From: Teratosphaeria epicoccoides
Lineage: Eukaryota > Ascomycota > Dothideomycetes > Mycosphaerellales > Teratosphaeriaceae
NCBI GenBank assembly: GCA_021401465.1
Contig: JADDMT010000057.1
Coordinates: 62,001 to 126,000, forward strand
DNA: 64,000 nucleotides
Reading direction: 5' to 3'
Numbering within the stretch: position 1 is the stretch's first letter; each line of letters begins with the position of its first letter. A program made the position numbers and the translations under genes. Below the pieces are notes generated by a model, which was not told the origin of the DNA, searched no databases, and saw nothing but the letters and a program-made list of their open reading frames with translations. Positions 10,867 to 22,879 of the stretch are shown here, piece by piece.

Positions 10867-13815
10867 TCATCGGTAATCCATATCAACGTCATCAAACGAA
10901 AGTTCACCGACCTGTTCATCGTCGGAGAACGCCGAGTTCGTTCCCGGATTCCGGCGTTCTCCCTCCTCGCCCATTTCCTCATCCTCATCCTCTCCGTCGC
11001 CGAATCCGCTGATCATAGTGCCGGAGTTGATCTCAAAAGACTGCCCCACGGTGCCCTCGCTCATAGCCAAGCTGTCCTGTGGAGCTGCCATTCCGGAGCC
11101 GATGCCGGCGGACGCAAGCGTAGACGCCGTATTCGAACTAAAGCCACCGCCGAGGCCGCCCGGTCCAGTCCGCATGCCAATAGCGTTTTCTGGTCGCACA
11201 CCCCCAAGAACCGCGTTGTCCTTGTTCCGAGTGTCTGCTAGAGTGCCTTCAACATATTGTACCCATACAGGTCGGTTGACACGGTCAAGCACTGTCTGGT
11301 CCAACAGTTCCGGTGGATGTCTGTTACCAAACTTGCAGACCTCTTCTGCGATCAGTGTCAGATGACCCATATAACCTAATCGCATGCCCTTGTCCTTCTG
11401 AGCGGCGTCAGAAGCTGCTTGACCGTCCAGTATCCGGTCCGTAATCTCCTTGGTCGACAGCAGCCCTACCGTTTCGATAGTCTCATTATTCTGACGGTCC
11501 ACAGACGTGAAAAGGTCGAGCGCAATACTGCGGTTGTAGCCTCTGTCTAGCGTTCCGTTGAAGACCTGCTGCACCACGTCATATACTACATTGTGAAGAA
11601 AGTTGTTCCACGGGAATCGGAAAAAGAAATCCTGTGAGAATAGTGTAAGTAATCAGCAACATCGCAGGAGATGGAAAGTGCCCGCACTGTCACAACTTAC
11701 TAATATGGTAGGTACGACATGATGCTCGACAAATTTGATCTTCAATAGGTCACCAACAACTGGACTGCCGTCAACTTCGGTCTCGTAAAGTTGTCGTTCG
11801 CGTGTTTCGGAGCTCGATCCGTTGGCGTCGTCTCGAATTGTGGTGACGCTCTTCTCGACATCTCCACCATCGTCTTCGGGACTCTGTCCACTTGCGCCGT
11901 GTATTGGATCGACAGTGTCTGCTGAAGCCGGCCCTTTTCGCGCAAACAACGGCGCTGGCTTCTCAGCTTGCTTGGCTAGCTCCCTTTCCAGCTCGCTGGG
12001 GCCGTAATCGTCATGAATTTCAACAGGCTCCTCACCAAATTCTGACATGACCGTATCTTCGTCCAAGCTGCTCCGGCCAAGCGCGTCTGTCACGCCAGCA
12101 CTAGTGGGCGAGTCGGCAGCTTGCGTAGGTGGTGGATCGAAGTGCAACATCGGAAGTTTCCTTTTGCTGGGCGACAACGGTCTTGGCATGTCGGCATCGT
12201 GTGGTGACTGGTTCTGAGAATCTGTTGGATCTCTCTTCTCAACCTTCTCCAGGGCCGGCATATCTGTCCGTTTAACCTTGTCATTAAAATCATCGAACGA
12301 CACCTCGTCGGGGAGCTCGTCTGCCGAATCAGATGGCGCGTTCACTTTCTCGAAGCCGTCCTCATCACTAGCGTTCTGCACCTCGAGCTTCTTAATGTCT
12401 GCAGGCTTCTCGTCCATCTCGTCGGGACTAGGCCTTTGCGCGTGGTGGAAACCGTGCGAGTCTACGCTGCTGCCGAACTCGTCATGGCTGTTCTCCTGTC
12501 TGGGACTTGTTGGCGCTTTCGGCGTTGCGAGCTTGCCTTCGGCTTTGAGCGCTTCGCGCTCGGCGTCTCGTTTCCGTACTTCCTCCTCTGCACCTCTCTC
12601 GTTGAGCAGACCCATATTGCTACAGTGTAGAAGTTCAGCCATCAGCTCGCAAGTCTTGAAGCGATCGAAGCCCAGCGGCTCAATGCTCTGGCCGAAGGCA
12701 GCCTTCAAGCCTGGTCTCTTCGCAGACGGTGCCCGAATGAGGTTCATGAAATCAGGAACGTGCATCGCGAATTGCCGCAGAAGGGTGCCAAGGTAGATCG
12801 GGTCACTTGTCTTTGGCTCCGGCCCGACCTGGTTGTCCATGTCGTAATCTGAATTGTTCTTCCGGATGACTTCGATGATGATGCCAACACCAACCGTGAG
12901 CGCATTCCCACCACGCAGCATGTTCTCGATTAGTAATGCAATGCACTTTTCTGACACAAGCTGTCTAGTGAGCTCGTTCGGTCCGATCACTGATTGGTCT
13001 TGTGTCGTCGCGTTTGCAGATATTGTAATAATCGCCTTCAAGAAGTCGCCAGCAGATGTTTGTGTCGACGACTCGTGCTTCGGAGATAGGTAACCCAGAA
13101 GAAGCGGAATCAAATTCTGTGTCTGTAACCAGTCCACAATACCCTGGCCTCCCTCGTGCTTCTCCAATGAGATGATCTTCAGCAGGAGGTCCATGACCAT
13201 CGGACAGTCCACGTGCTGCAGCATAGCCGGCACAATGCCGTCTAGAGTCTTGAAGAATGCGAGCATCTCCTCCGTCTTCTTGTCCAAGAGCGCCTCGTTG
13301 ACTTTGGTGAAGTAGCCAGCCTGCAAGGGATCTAATGGTGCAGGTCGACGTAGGTACTGCCAGAACTGGCGCAAGTGCTCCCGGTTCTCCATCAGCGCCT
13401 CAGTGATCGACCAGACCTCGGAGGACAGCACCTCGCACGCTACATATGCGTACTTCTTGCGTTGATCCTCCCTCTTCTCCTGTTCTGTCTCTTCGTCGTC
13501 GTGGCTTTTGTTCACTGACTTGGACCGACTCCTGGCCTTGCCCTTGCCGAAGAACGACATGCCGCCGGTAGTCTTCTCATCCTGCGTCTTGCTGTCCTCT
13601 GTCACCTCCAGGAGAGGCGCATCTGCTACAACATAGTCCAGCAGCTTCTTGAGCACCGGTTCGTCGCGCACAAACTCAATGAGCTTGCTGTTCTGCTGCT
13701 TCAGCTCTTGTATCAGATCGCTCTCGTCCAGGAGCTCCTCGAGGGTGACATCTGGCTTGTCGAGGATTGTGTCGAGAGTCGAGATGTTCGCGTAGCCCCC
13801 GAATCGCCAGAACAT
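10867..13815 (-). CDS. SAPS family SIT4/PP6 phosphatase-associated protein
   Basis: Regulatory partner of the Sit4/PP6-type protein phosphatase (SAP155/185/190 in yeast, Ekc1 in fission yeast, PPP6R in animals). Exon 1 (13815-11701, 705 codons) starts MFWRFGGYANISTLDTILDK, the classical SAPS N-terminus. A 69-bp intron (11632-11700) joins KFVEHHVVPTIL to DFFFRFPWNNFLHNVV, a strongly conserved SAPS block. Exon 2 ends at a TGA at 10867 after LSFDDVDMDYR, giving 959 residues. Between about 450 and 680 there is a long low-complexity acidic/Ser-rich stretch with many SP and SPxxxE-like sites, expected for a phosphorylated linker. The helical-repeat SAPS core flanks it on both sides. Whether the transcript continues into the acidic exon at 9759-10442 is open. 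Confidence 0.9.
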
Positions 13816-14747
13816 GATGTCTGATGTTCGTGACCGTCGTCAATTACGTTTCCGTCGTTCTGCACATCGGCGGCGCCGCTCGTATGGGTAATGGCCTGCA
13901 CTATCGCTCGAATCCGCTCGGTCGCTGGATATTCGCTGGTCGTAAGATGCTGTACGGCGGGGCTGGAAAGGAGGGAGGGACTGAGTGTCAATGTAGGCGA
14001 CTAATGGAGCAGGAGCAAGTCAGCCACGTGGGTGGGCATGTGATCGCGTGCCTGCCTCTAAATGCTCCTCGGTGTCATCTGCACGTTGCCGTCACAATCG
14101 CGCCTGCAACTCTCGCACTTCCTCCTGGACCGTCTGGAAGGGTCAATGAACACTCACATACGCCGCTCAGCCATTGGCCAGATGCTGTCTTGGTCTGGCG
14201 TGTGTTCAAAGGTGCTTGCGTCTTGAAACAATCATCGGGCTTCAAAGCAGATCCCTGAAGTGTCGAGTCTGGAGTCGTTCTGGGTCCGGATGGGCCAGCC
14301 CGCCTTACGCGCTGGGGGGTTCTTATTGTCGCTGTGCTCTGCGGAAGCGCGTAAAAAAGTGGAATCAATCAAATATCAATCTTGAGCACGACGATTGGTA
14401 TGCCACGCGAGCAGGTCCTTGGTCAGCGACTCGGCACACGACAAAGCTAATAAGCCCGCCCCGTACCGAACCTTGTCGACCGACCTTTCCAGTGGTGCGA
14501 GGCTCACATCTGCCTCTAAAGGGCTGCTTTTACGCGACCAACGCTTAACCGGGCTTCAAATGCACTGGAACGAGCCAGAGATTCCAACACGGAACTGACC
14601 CATTCATCAAGAGCTTCCAAAAGCCGTCTCCCGGAAAGTGCCCGAATATTCTACAACATCTCAGCCAATCGTGGTATCAACGCGCCCCCATGCCAATCTG
14701 CTCGCTATGCCAAACGCTACAAGAAATGGGTCAATGCTCGTCAACCT
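13816..14747. other. Intergenic, SAPS promoter side
   Basis: Between the SAPS start and the end of the WBP2-like gene (both on -). Short ORFs only; no motif seen. Confidence 0.5.
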
Positions 14748-15618
14748 TCAGTCTCTCCTCCCATCCCTGTCCTCGCTCGACCGCCTCTCCATCTCCTCCC
14801 GCACACCCTGCATCTGCGCCTCTTCGTACCCCGGCGGCGGCTCATCCGGCACACCTCCCACCTGCTCGGACTGCCTCCCATCCTCCCCGCCCACATCACC
14901 ATCCCTCCGCCCATTGCTTTGCACAGGCACAGGTACCGCAACAGCCACTGGCGATATTAACGGCCCATCGCTCTGCTCCTGATACGCTGGCAATTCCTCC
15001 AAATTGACGTTCGATACATCCACGCCGTTGACTTCCGCACCCGCTCTCGACGAAGATCCATCCGCGTTCATTCTTTGTGCCTCCATAGCCTGTTGTAACC
15101 GCTCCTTCACCTGCTCAAACTTTGTATGAAAATCAAATGCTCCGCCTTCTCTAAACGTGAACTTGAGCTCGACAGCTCCTTGCGGTGGTATCGGTATTCC
15201 ACCGCCTTGCACAGACTGCAGTGCCGCCGTCCACACGTTCGGTCCAAAGAACGGCGCACTGATGTGGCTGTCGTGTAGGTTCAACAGCGGTGCCGCGAAG
15301 CTCTCCAACTTCTCCGTCTTCTTGTCTGGTAAATATATTATCCTTCGATTCGTGAGGTAAAGGACGCCGCCATTATGTGAGAGAGTGAAAGGATGCTGTT
15401 GCTTCCCTGGGAAGTGGACAGGTGTGCTGATGGAGATCCCTATCCGCGGCGGAGAGGTGAAAAGATGCTGTTCGTCTGGTAGAGGCGTATATGGTGGTGT
15501 TGTGGAGGGCGAAAGCATCACCCAGCTGCAAAGATGTCAGCGCATGGAATGCTCTTGTTGTCCGTCACCTGCCAGTGACGACGGGTGAAGTGAGTTATGG
15601 AGCATACTTAATGGACAT
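14748..15618 (-). CDS. WBP2-like GRAM-domain protein
   Basis: Related to WW-domain-binding protein 2. Exon 1 is 11 bases (15618-15608); an 82-bp intron (15526-15607; GTATGC...TGCAG) then links MSIN to WVMLSPSTTPPYTPLP, with the Asn codon split, which restores the conserved family N-terminus. The product is 262 residues. A GRAM-like fold spans about residues 25-135 (LTNRRIIYLPDKK, LESFAAPLLNLHDSHI, ELKFTFREGGAFDFHTKF). The C-terminal tail is Pro-rich with PPPGYEEAQ, a PPxY motif for WW domains such as those of Nedd4/Rsp5-type ubiquitin ligases. Function in fungi is not established; an adaptor role is inferred from the PPxY motif. Confidence 0.85.
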
Positions 15619-16028
15619 CCTGGCGGACTCAGCGGCGTCCGCCGCAGACTTGATGTTGGCCTTGCTATGGGCCTTCGCTGGTCGACAAAGTAGAGCACGT
15701 GGAGATCTGATAGCTCCGCTTCTAGAAAACACGGTAACGTTCCTGCTTGACTTTGTGCGCGTTGAAAAGTCCAATCAAAGAGCGTAGACTATAATGGCAC
15801 AAGTGTCTGTAGTGGTGGGAGGAGCACATTAGTGCAAGCTGTCAAGGGAAGCGGCCTGCGCCATAACAGGTGCATGTGATTGTTTTGTGGAATCGTGGGG
15901 CAGGGCGCTGGCTGCCTGAGAACAAGCTTGGATGCCTGATCACAGAGTGTGAAACAAAAGAAGATAATGATGAAGTTTATGAGGTCCATTGTTGACAAGC
16001 GTATAACACAAATCCTACGCGATGCTAG
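15619..16028. other. Short intergenic spacer
   Basis: Upstream of the WBP2-like gene and downstream of the GH30 gene. Nothing recognisable. Confidence 0.5.
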
Positions 16029-17974
16029 TTACTGCTGCCGTGTCAGTGTCTCCTGAAAGCGCAACGTCACGAGACTCTTCGCCGGTAGCTCAAGATCCAC
16101 ACGCCCATTCCTCAGTGCTGGCAACGGGCTCACATCCAAAAAGTCACTGCGATCTGTCGTTTCAAATATGTTCAGCAGCTTTGCATTGCGACTCGGCACG
16201 GTCAACGAAAGTTGATACGGCGTCCCCTGGCTGTTCAAGAACAGTACATGCCACGTCTGAACAGTATTGTCCCATCTCGAGGAGCCCGACGAATACTTCG
16301 AGGCAATGGCATTGACGCCATCAGGAAGCTGAGACTGCGCGACATCGTATCTCACGCTCCCAGGCCTGTGAAGCGCAAGGTGTTTCATCAAAAATGCTCG
16401 CTTGGTGTAGTACAGCTTGTAGTCCCGCGTCGTGTTGTAGTCGCCGTCGATGTACACGAGTCCCGAATTGTACCCAGCAGTATGGTTGATAGCAGTAGCG
16501 CATTGCTCTCCATCGACGGTAGGTGAGCATGGCAAGTTTGTCACCGCCGTCCACCAATCGAAACTCTCCGCCTGCACGATGGTCAAGAACTGCCAGACAT
16601 ACCGACCCACGATCAATGCGTTCTCCATCGTTGGGTCGTACTGTACGCCGAAGACTGCCGGTCCAGTCTCAGCGTTTTTGGAGCAGCATGTCTCCGTAAA
16701 TTTGATCGGTGGTGGATGACGGCCAGCCAAACTTTGGACCAGACCGTAGTATTCTGCAAGGGCCCCGTCGTTCGGGTAATCGTAGTTGTGGACTGCGATA
16801 CTCGAGAGGCTCGATACGGCATCTGAGAGCCATACTGGATATTCTGGGATCGCCTGCGTCCTGATCTGACTAGTTTCGTCGAACATGATGCCTACACTTT
16901 TCGCGGTAGATTTGTCAAGAGCATTTCGAATTGCTCGAACCAGTGGAGCTCGCAGTGTCGCATTTACAGCCATGCCTTCTTGCCCGCAATTCCTGCGCGC
17001 GTTGTCCGGCTCATTGACGGGTGAAATGTACTTGATGCTGACTCCTTGCTCCAGCCAGTGTGAAAGCACAGTCTGTATGTAGTCCGCAAACGCGTCAATC
17101 TTGGCCGAGGTGAGCTTCCAGCCGCATGCCGCTCCATTGCTTGCGATGTGCGAGGGCGCAGCATTGATAAAAAATGTGATGTAGGGCACTGAGTGTTGCT
17201 GTGCCATCTCTAGGAAGGTAACACCGGCGTGATCCCGCTTCCAGTCGTAGGTACCTGCAAAGTGATGGGTAGCAGGTCAGTCAATGTCACCAAACGGTAA
17301 GTGAATCAGATCAGTGGTCCCATCAATCCACCAATTGAGCGGTCGGTCAAGCTTTGATAGCAGGTCAAAGCATTGACTGAGTCGTCAGAAATGCATCAGG
17401 TAGTCATTTGGTCGAGTGGTGGAACCCCTATGTAAGGCTCTACCCTTCGCTTTGCTTACCATCTCGGCGAAGAAAGGATTCCACGCGGACGCCCCACGGT
17501 GTCACCGGCTTTGTATCATCACCGCCATCACCTCCCATGTTGTACCTGTAGGAGCTGAGGTGCATGCCATCCCCAGAAAAGAGAAAGTCTCCAAGTTGCT
17601 TCTGGACGCTTTTTGGGAAGTGTATCAAGTCGTTTGGCCACCACGCCCCAGAAGCTCCAAAGGACGTCAGCGTCTGCTTTGACTCTTCAGAGAGACTGAC
17701 TGTGAAGCATCAATCGCTGGGATCCCGTTTCTATCATTGGTACATGCTCACCATCGGCGCCTGCTAGCAAAGCCGAGCCGGCCCATAGGGCTGCAGTGTC
17801 CAGGATGCGCATGCTGTTGTCCAGAGGCTCAAGATTAGTCGCTGCCTGAGGCGTGGAGTCTACTAGGTGAGGTAGAGGCACGCAGATCAGATACAAAAGG
17901 TATCGTAATTCCCAGCACTTACATATCCACTTCGCTCGGGCTCCTGGCAATGCTTGGGCGGTAGCTACAAGTAG
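16029..17974 (-). CDS. GH30 (Glyco_hydr_30_2) endo-beta-1,6-galactanase-type enzyme, first exon unresolved
   Basis: Four exons can be joined: 17974-17923, 17862-17752, 17699-17460 and 17254-16029, with introns of 60, 52 and 205 bp. They give at least 542 residues. Conserved blocks: FGASGAWWPNDL, LSSYRYNMGGDGGD, DGTYDWKRDHAGVTFLEMA (across the last intron), FFINAAPSHIASNGAACGW, ISPVNEPDN (acid/base Glu) and IKFTETCC (likely nucleophile Glu). The first visible exon begins LLVATAQALPGARA, like the end of a signal peptide, right after an acceptor (TTAG); the initiating exon further upstream could not be fixed. Family members cut beta-1,6-galactan of arabinogalactan proteins; exact specificity is inferred. 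It complements the GH53 beta-1,4-galactanase 8 kb away. Confidence 0.85.
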
Positions 17975-20359
17975 CTAAGTGGCGGTTAGATTGTTCATTG
18001 CTTGCATGGGCAGCGCGAGCAGTCGCGGAGTCGCGGGCGGGGTGGCGGAGGCGCGATCAGAATTATATTTTTAGCCGAACGACCATCCATGATTCGGGCT
18101 GAGGTTCGTGTTGATACGAGACCGAAGAGGGGACGAAGGGCTAGAGGGCTGGAAGTTCGCGAGGCATTTCTTGGCGCAACGGCTTGGTGCATGTAATGCC
18201 CATTCATAATCACCAGCCCGAGCATTATGAAATTTCAAGGCGCCTTGGTAGGGCAGACTCGGGTCCAATGTTATTGAGCACCGTCATTGAAGCACATTGG
18301 TTGGAGGGGTTTCGATGACGGCGAAAGAGCACGGCTGGAACACCGACCAGCCAACGTCATATGTATATCTGTGGTTTCGCACGACTCGTGCCTATCTCTG
18401 ACCTGATATGTCTCCGTGTGTGCAAAGGTGCGGCTGGTGAAAATGAGGGCGATCACCAAATGCAATCGCCAATTCGCCCATCGCCACCAGCAATGCTGGA
18501 AGTGTCTATCCACCTTGCCTTGCGAGATTAAGAACATGATCGACAAGATGCGGGACCACCGCGGTGATACAGGTGCCATTTCCTGATGTTGCAGCACACC
18601 GACGCTGTAATCGTGCCAATCACTCCTCGCGTGGAACCTATCTGTTCCCACGGACACAGTCAAGCACGACCGACTGACTCCGAAGAAATACGCCAGGATG
18701 GCAACTGCAAATTACAACGCCATGGCAGGTCACTCGCCCCTAGAGTTAATCAACCATATTGTAAGCGGCGGTGCGAAGCACTCCCCCGTTAGCTCCTCAG
18801 TCCCGCTGGGTCTAGACTCGCGCTCGTCCGATCTCGCGGTCAAAGAATACTCCTGGTCGTACCGAATGACCAAATTCTGCTTCAAGAACTTACGGCGTGT
18901 AGTCTTGCTTGTCGATGAGGCAGAAGCGGGCACCGTGGCATTTCATGAGCATCACCAACCACATGCTGACTACGTCGACCGCACCCGCAATCGGCTTCAG
19001 CAAGCCTAGGTGTATCGTGAGCAGAGTTCCATTCTAGTGCAATGGAGAGTAAGCTTGCCAGCATGAAGCTGGAAATGGAGGGGGGGTGGCAGGCGACAAA
19101 CGGAAATGGTGTTTGGAGACAGTCAACGTGATTAAGTGGCAGCACGTTTGTAAGCAATGACTGGTGGTATCATGCGCCGGTGATGGACCATATTGTCTGC
19201 TAGCATCCCACTTGTGACTCTCATCACTCAAATTGCTAAAGATTCTCATAGAGCTCCATAGGCCTCCAGTTGTACGCTTCGAATGAAGTCTTGAGGAATA
19301 CTGCCGGCAGCACGAACTTTGCAGCCCGACGGCAGCAGCGTATGAATGATCGTGATTCCATAGCGAACACTACCCACCGTGGATCGGCGACTCGCCTCAC
19401 TTCTCTCTAGTTCTTACTAGGCCCAGAATTCCATGTCTCCTAAACGCCAGAGGCCAGCTCCGGCCGTCAATGCCCTCATCTCCTGCCATGGAACCAAGTC
19501 TTACCTTCGGTCATTTCGTGGTCAGTCTGGTCCATCTCAGCAGCACGAGGGCGGTGGAACCAAGCAGCAGCCATGACGTTGATTTGAGCGACACTGGCTT
19601 GCGATTGAGCACCCTCCAAGGCAACGGGCCGCAGTGACGTTCACTCGACGAGACTTGGCCTTCTGGTGATTCTTGGCTGAGCGAGGAGATCTATCTCCAC
19701 CCACTCTAGTTCAAGCCCCTGAGTCCATGCTTGCAATGAGAGGTAGTGAAGGGCAGCGCAGACCAGTGCTCTGAACATCTTTGACGTAGCTGGAAGAGTC
19801 GTACGTTGTCTGCAGATCTGATGTAAAATGGACCAATTGGATGCTTCTTTGTGAAGCGAGAACTCGCTGACAAAAGGTAGCTTGCTGGCTACCTTCTGTC
19901 TGTTCCTGTGTGGAGACTGGATCTGGAAAGAGGCAGAGTGGCGTCTCAGGTCAAGAGTACTTAACTTCTGACAGGTCATGTCACAATAACAATAGAGCCT
20001 TTCAAGACGAAGGATCGTGAGCTGCTTCGACAGCTGTGTCAAAGAACCCATGTCTGACAATATCACAAAGGCAGACAATGGGCACTGCGAGCGACAAGCG
20101 GCTTGGACGTGGCATGGAATATGATGACGCAGTCCAGGGATGTCCAAATACGAATTAGAAGCTGCAACGTGTGTCTCTACGTTCACTGATTGTCAATTTA
20201 AGACGGACTCCGGCACAAAGTCGTTTTGCAAGCACCTACTTACATGCGACACTGCCCGTGATTCGCACGGCCAGACTGAAACCTCCAAAGGCATTCGAGG
20301 TGCCTCCTTGCACGCCATGTTCCGGGCCCTGATGTTAACAATTCTCATTCGACGCTTCA
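17975..20359. other. Gene-poor stretch
   Basis: Should contain the missing first exon and promoter of the GH30 gene near 18.0-18.3 kb. Further on, ORFs of up to 181 codons (19641-20186, -) lack any motif and look like chance frames. No transposon ends, tRNA or repeats noticed. Confidence 0.45.
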
Positions 20360-21315
20360 CTACCATGTATAATTGCCCCAGTTCAGCCATCTCGTTGGGT
20401 AGTCCCAGTGCACGACAGGATATTCCTTGACCTCAAAATCCGACTCTGAGATAATGACATCCTCAACACATTGCTCCCTTATCCAACCTTCTGGAGACCG
20501 CATTCTCATGACTGCAGTCGCAACGCTCTTGTTGACCAGTTCCTGAGAGTCGTACCTTTGCCAGAAATCACTGTCGCTTCGCTCCCGCGCGTCATTTAGT
20601 GTCCTGTCCCAGAGCTCAACTTCTGTAGCGCACGGGTACATGCCATCGAAGATCATGTTTTCAATGTATTGACTCATCCAGTCGTCATAAACCTCGTCCA
20701 CAAAGATTTGGATGCGCAGCGGGAAGAGCACGTTCCGAGCTCTGCCCCTAGAAAGGATCTTGAGGATGTCCATGATGTCGATCCAGCTCTCAGTCTTTTG
20801 CAAGTCGACGGTTAACTGCTCCATGCGCATACCGGGATGATGTGAAAACCAATCACAATCTAATCGATGGTTCGTTCGACGAGAATTCCCTTGAATTGTA
20901 CTTAGCTTCTTGCGATCAAGTGCTTCCTGCGATACCATCATTTCAACATACCCTGTGCTCCATCTTCGCCGATTACGACCTGGAAGTCCTGGAGATCGGC
21001 GATGAGGCCGTAAAGCGTCTGCCAGTCGTAGATCGTGTGGTAGACGGTATGATATGCACGTATCAGACGAGCTTCGTTGCGGACTGTCTTGCAAGTGCCA
21101 AGCAGGGCGGTTGATTTTCTCTGAGGCTCATCATTGATCGCGAAGTACTCCTCGTAAATCTGATTGCGCAGCTCAAATGGCAGCTCCAGGAAGGGGGCGC
21201 GTTGTGGTTTGGGAATCTTCTTGGCCGAGTTTGGCTCGAGTCGTTTGATACTCCGAAGAAGATTGGAACCACACCGTCCCGCGACGTGTGTGATCCAGCT
21301 CGTGTAGCGCTTCAA
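20360..21315 (-). CDS. Lineage-specific LP-x-ELRN-x-IYE (2EXR/F-box-like) protein, copy A
   Basis: Two exons (21315-20952 and 20889-20360) around a likely 62-bp intron (20890-20951; GTATGT...TCAAG) give 297 residues. The N-terminal block LELPFELRNQIYEEYF with TCKTVRNEARLIRA is the F-box-like/2EXR signature found in very large fungal protein families of unknown role. The rest has IMDILKILSRGRAR and a Trp/Tyr-rich C-terminus. It aligns over its whole length with the next gene (22130-22879), sharing order of blocks: ELRNQIY/EIRNQVY, CKTVRNE/CKTVRSE, LKILSRGRAR/LKVLSRPRAR, FDGMYPCATEVE/WGGMYTCLGWIA. The intron is the least certain part. Function unknown. Confidence 0.65.
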
Positions 21316-22129
21316 TCCCGAGTGGTGGAATCAGTCAAGTACGAGAAGAAGATTGAAAGGCAAAGGCCTGTCGGATGTATTTGATTGTACCCGAAGCAGT
21401 CACGCTTGAGAGACCTGCGCGGCGACAGTCTCAAATAAAACTGCTTTTTGTCGGAAGTCTCATTTCGTCGATTTTGTACCGAAGCACCAGTGTCTGACCC
21501 AAACAGCTGACTCGCAGGTGATATTGTGAGTGCACCGACCGCAAGGCATCTCGTTCGAGACCGCATCCACGCTAGCATGTGAAAAGCGCCTGACTTGTAT
21601 GAATTGCAACGCCAAATTTGATCGTGCCTGATTGGAGCGAATGGAGGCAAGTCTCACCTAAGCCAGAGAGAGCAGATAGTGGTCTGCCCAATTCTGCTTA
21701 CCATTCTGCTTACCTGCTTATTTCCCAGCAGCCCACGACCTCTCCGAATCTGCTCTGCTAAACCAGATTGGGCCTCAGCTTGGGAGGCGCGCTTGATGTG
21801 TAGCTTGCAGGCGCTTTCCAGTTGAAAGCGGACAGCTTATCCGATGTCCTCGCTCCCGTTTCCGTCCTCGTGCTGGAAAATTGTAGTAAGGTAGACTCGA
21901 CCTGGAATCCGAATGCGCATAAGCGAGTTCCCAACATGAACTTTGTTTGTCCCATGAAACCCATTAAAACACAAGGTAGATCCGCGTTCGAACGGGGTCA
22001 CTGAAAAGGACACTGTCCAGCTGAACTCAACACCGGCTATTAGATAAGGTCATCGCAAACTGCAAAATAATCCTCTCACATACCCGTTCCACCAATCGAC
22101 TCGAGCAACACCCTCAATCATGCTTGATC
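21316..22129. other. Spacer between tandem paralogues
   Basis: Promoter side of copy A and 3' flank of copy B. No motif-bearing ORF; nothing else seen. Confidence 0.5.
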
Positions 22130-22879
22130 TCATAAGTCCGACTCGCCTAGATATACCTCCTCTTCGACTACTCCTTGAAACCGTGCTTGCTTAATCGCGT
22201 CCTGTAACATCTCGTTGCAGAAGTCAAGGTGGATGCGTTCCCACGTGCGTGGCAACGCCTTCTCCTTCTCGAGCTCCGCCACCTCCGTGTCTTCGACGGC
22301 AATCCACCCGAGACACGTGTACATACCACCCCAAATCAGGTCCTTGAATGCCGCCTGGACCAAATCCTGCGCCTCATGTCCGTTCACGACAACCCAGATA
22401 TTTCGCGGGGACAGCGCAGCCCTTGCTCTAGGTCTCGATAGTACCTTCAGGACATTGGCAACAGCCTTGAGGTTCTCGAATCGACCGAGATCGATGCACA
22501 ATGTCCTGATGCCGATGCTATCTGCTACAGCCTCGCCATGGGCAGCTAAAATCTCCTCGTGCTCCGCGATCAGACGATGTAGGGATTGTAGGTCGCGGAC
22601 GGTGTAACAGCTAGTACGATTTGCTCGCATAAGCCTGATCTCACTCCGGACTGTCTTGCACGTAGCAAGAAGGCTGTCCGAGCTGCTTGGCCACTCATCG
22701 TTGGATGGGAAGTAGTGGTCGTAGACCTGATTGCGTATTTCTGCCGCAAGGTCCAAAAAACCGGTGGACTGCGGTGCAGCAGCCATACTTGTCGTGGCTA
22801 TGCTGGGACTTTGCTGCTGTCCTGCAGTAATCACTGCTTCATGCCCATTTCGAAACGCCTGCGAAGCGTGAATGCGCAA
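22130..22879 (-). CDS. Lineage-specific LP-x-ELRN-x-IYE (2EXR/F-box-like) protein, copy B
   Basis: Single open frame of 249 codons; an internal Met at about residue 32 (MAAAPQSTGF) could be the real start. FLDLAAEIRNQVYDHYF matches the family signature and the protein parallels copy A, including VLKVLSRPRAR and WGGMYTC. Unlike copy A no intron is needed at the equivalent place: the sequence IAEHEEILAAHGEAVADSIGIRTLCIDL runs through the position where copy A is interrupted. The pair is therefore a diverged tandem duplication on the same strand. No known function. Confidence 0.65.
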   Translation of the reverse strand: MRIHASQAFRNGHEAVITAGQQQSPSIATTSMAAAPQSTGFLDLAAEIRNQVYDHYFPSNDEWPSSSDSLLATCKTVRSEIRLMRANRTSCYTVRDLQSLHRLIAEHEEILAAHGEAVADSIGIRTLCIDLGRFENLKAVANVLKVLSRPRARAALSPRNIWVVVNGHEAQDLVQAAFKDLIWGGMYTCLGWIAVEDTEVAELEKEKALPRTWERIHLDFCNEMLQDAIKQARFQGVVEEEVYLGESDL

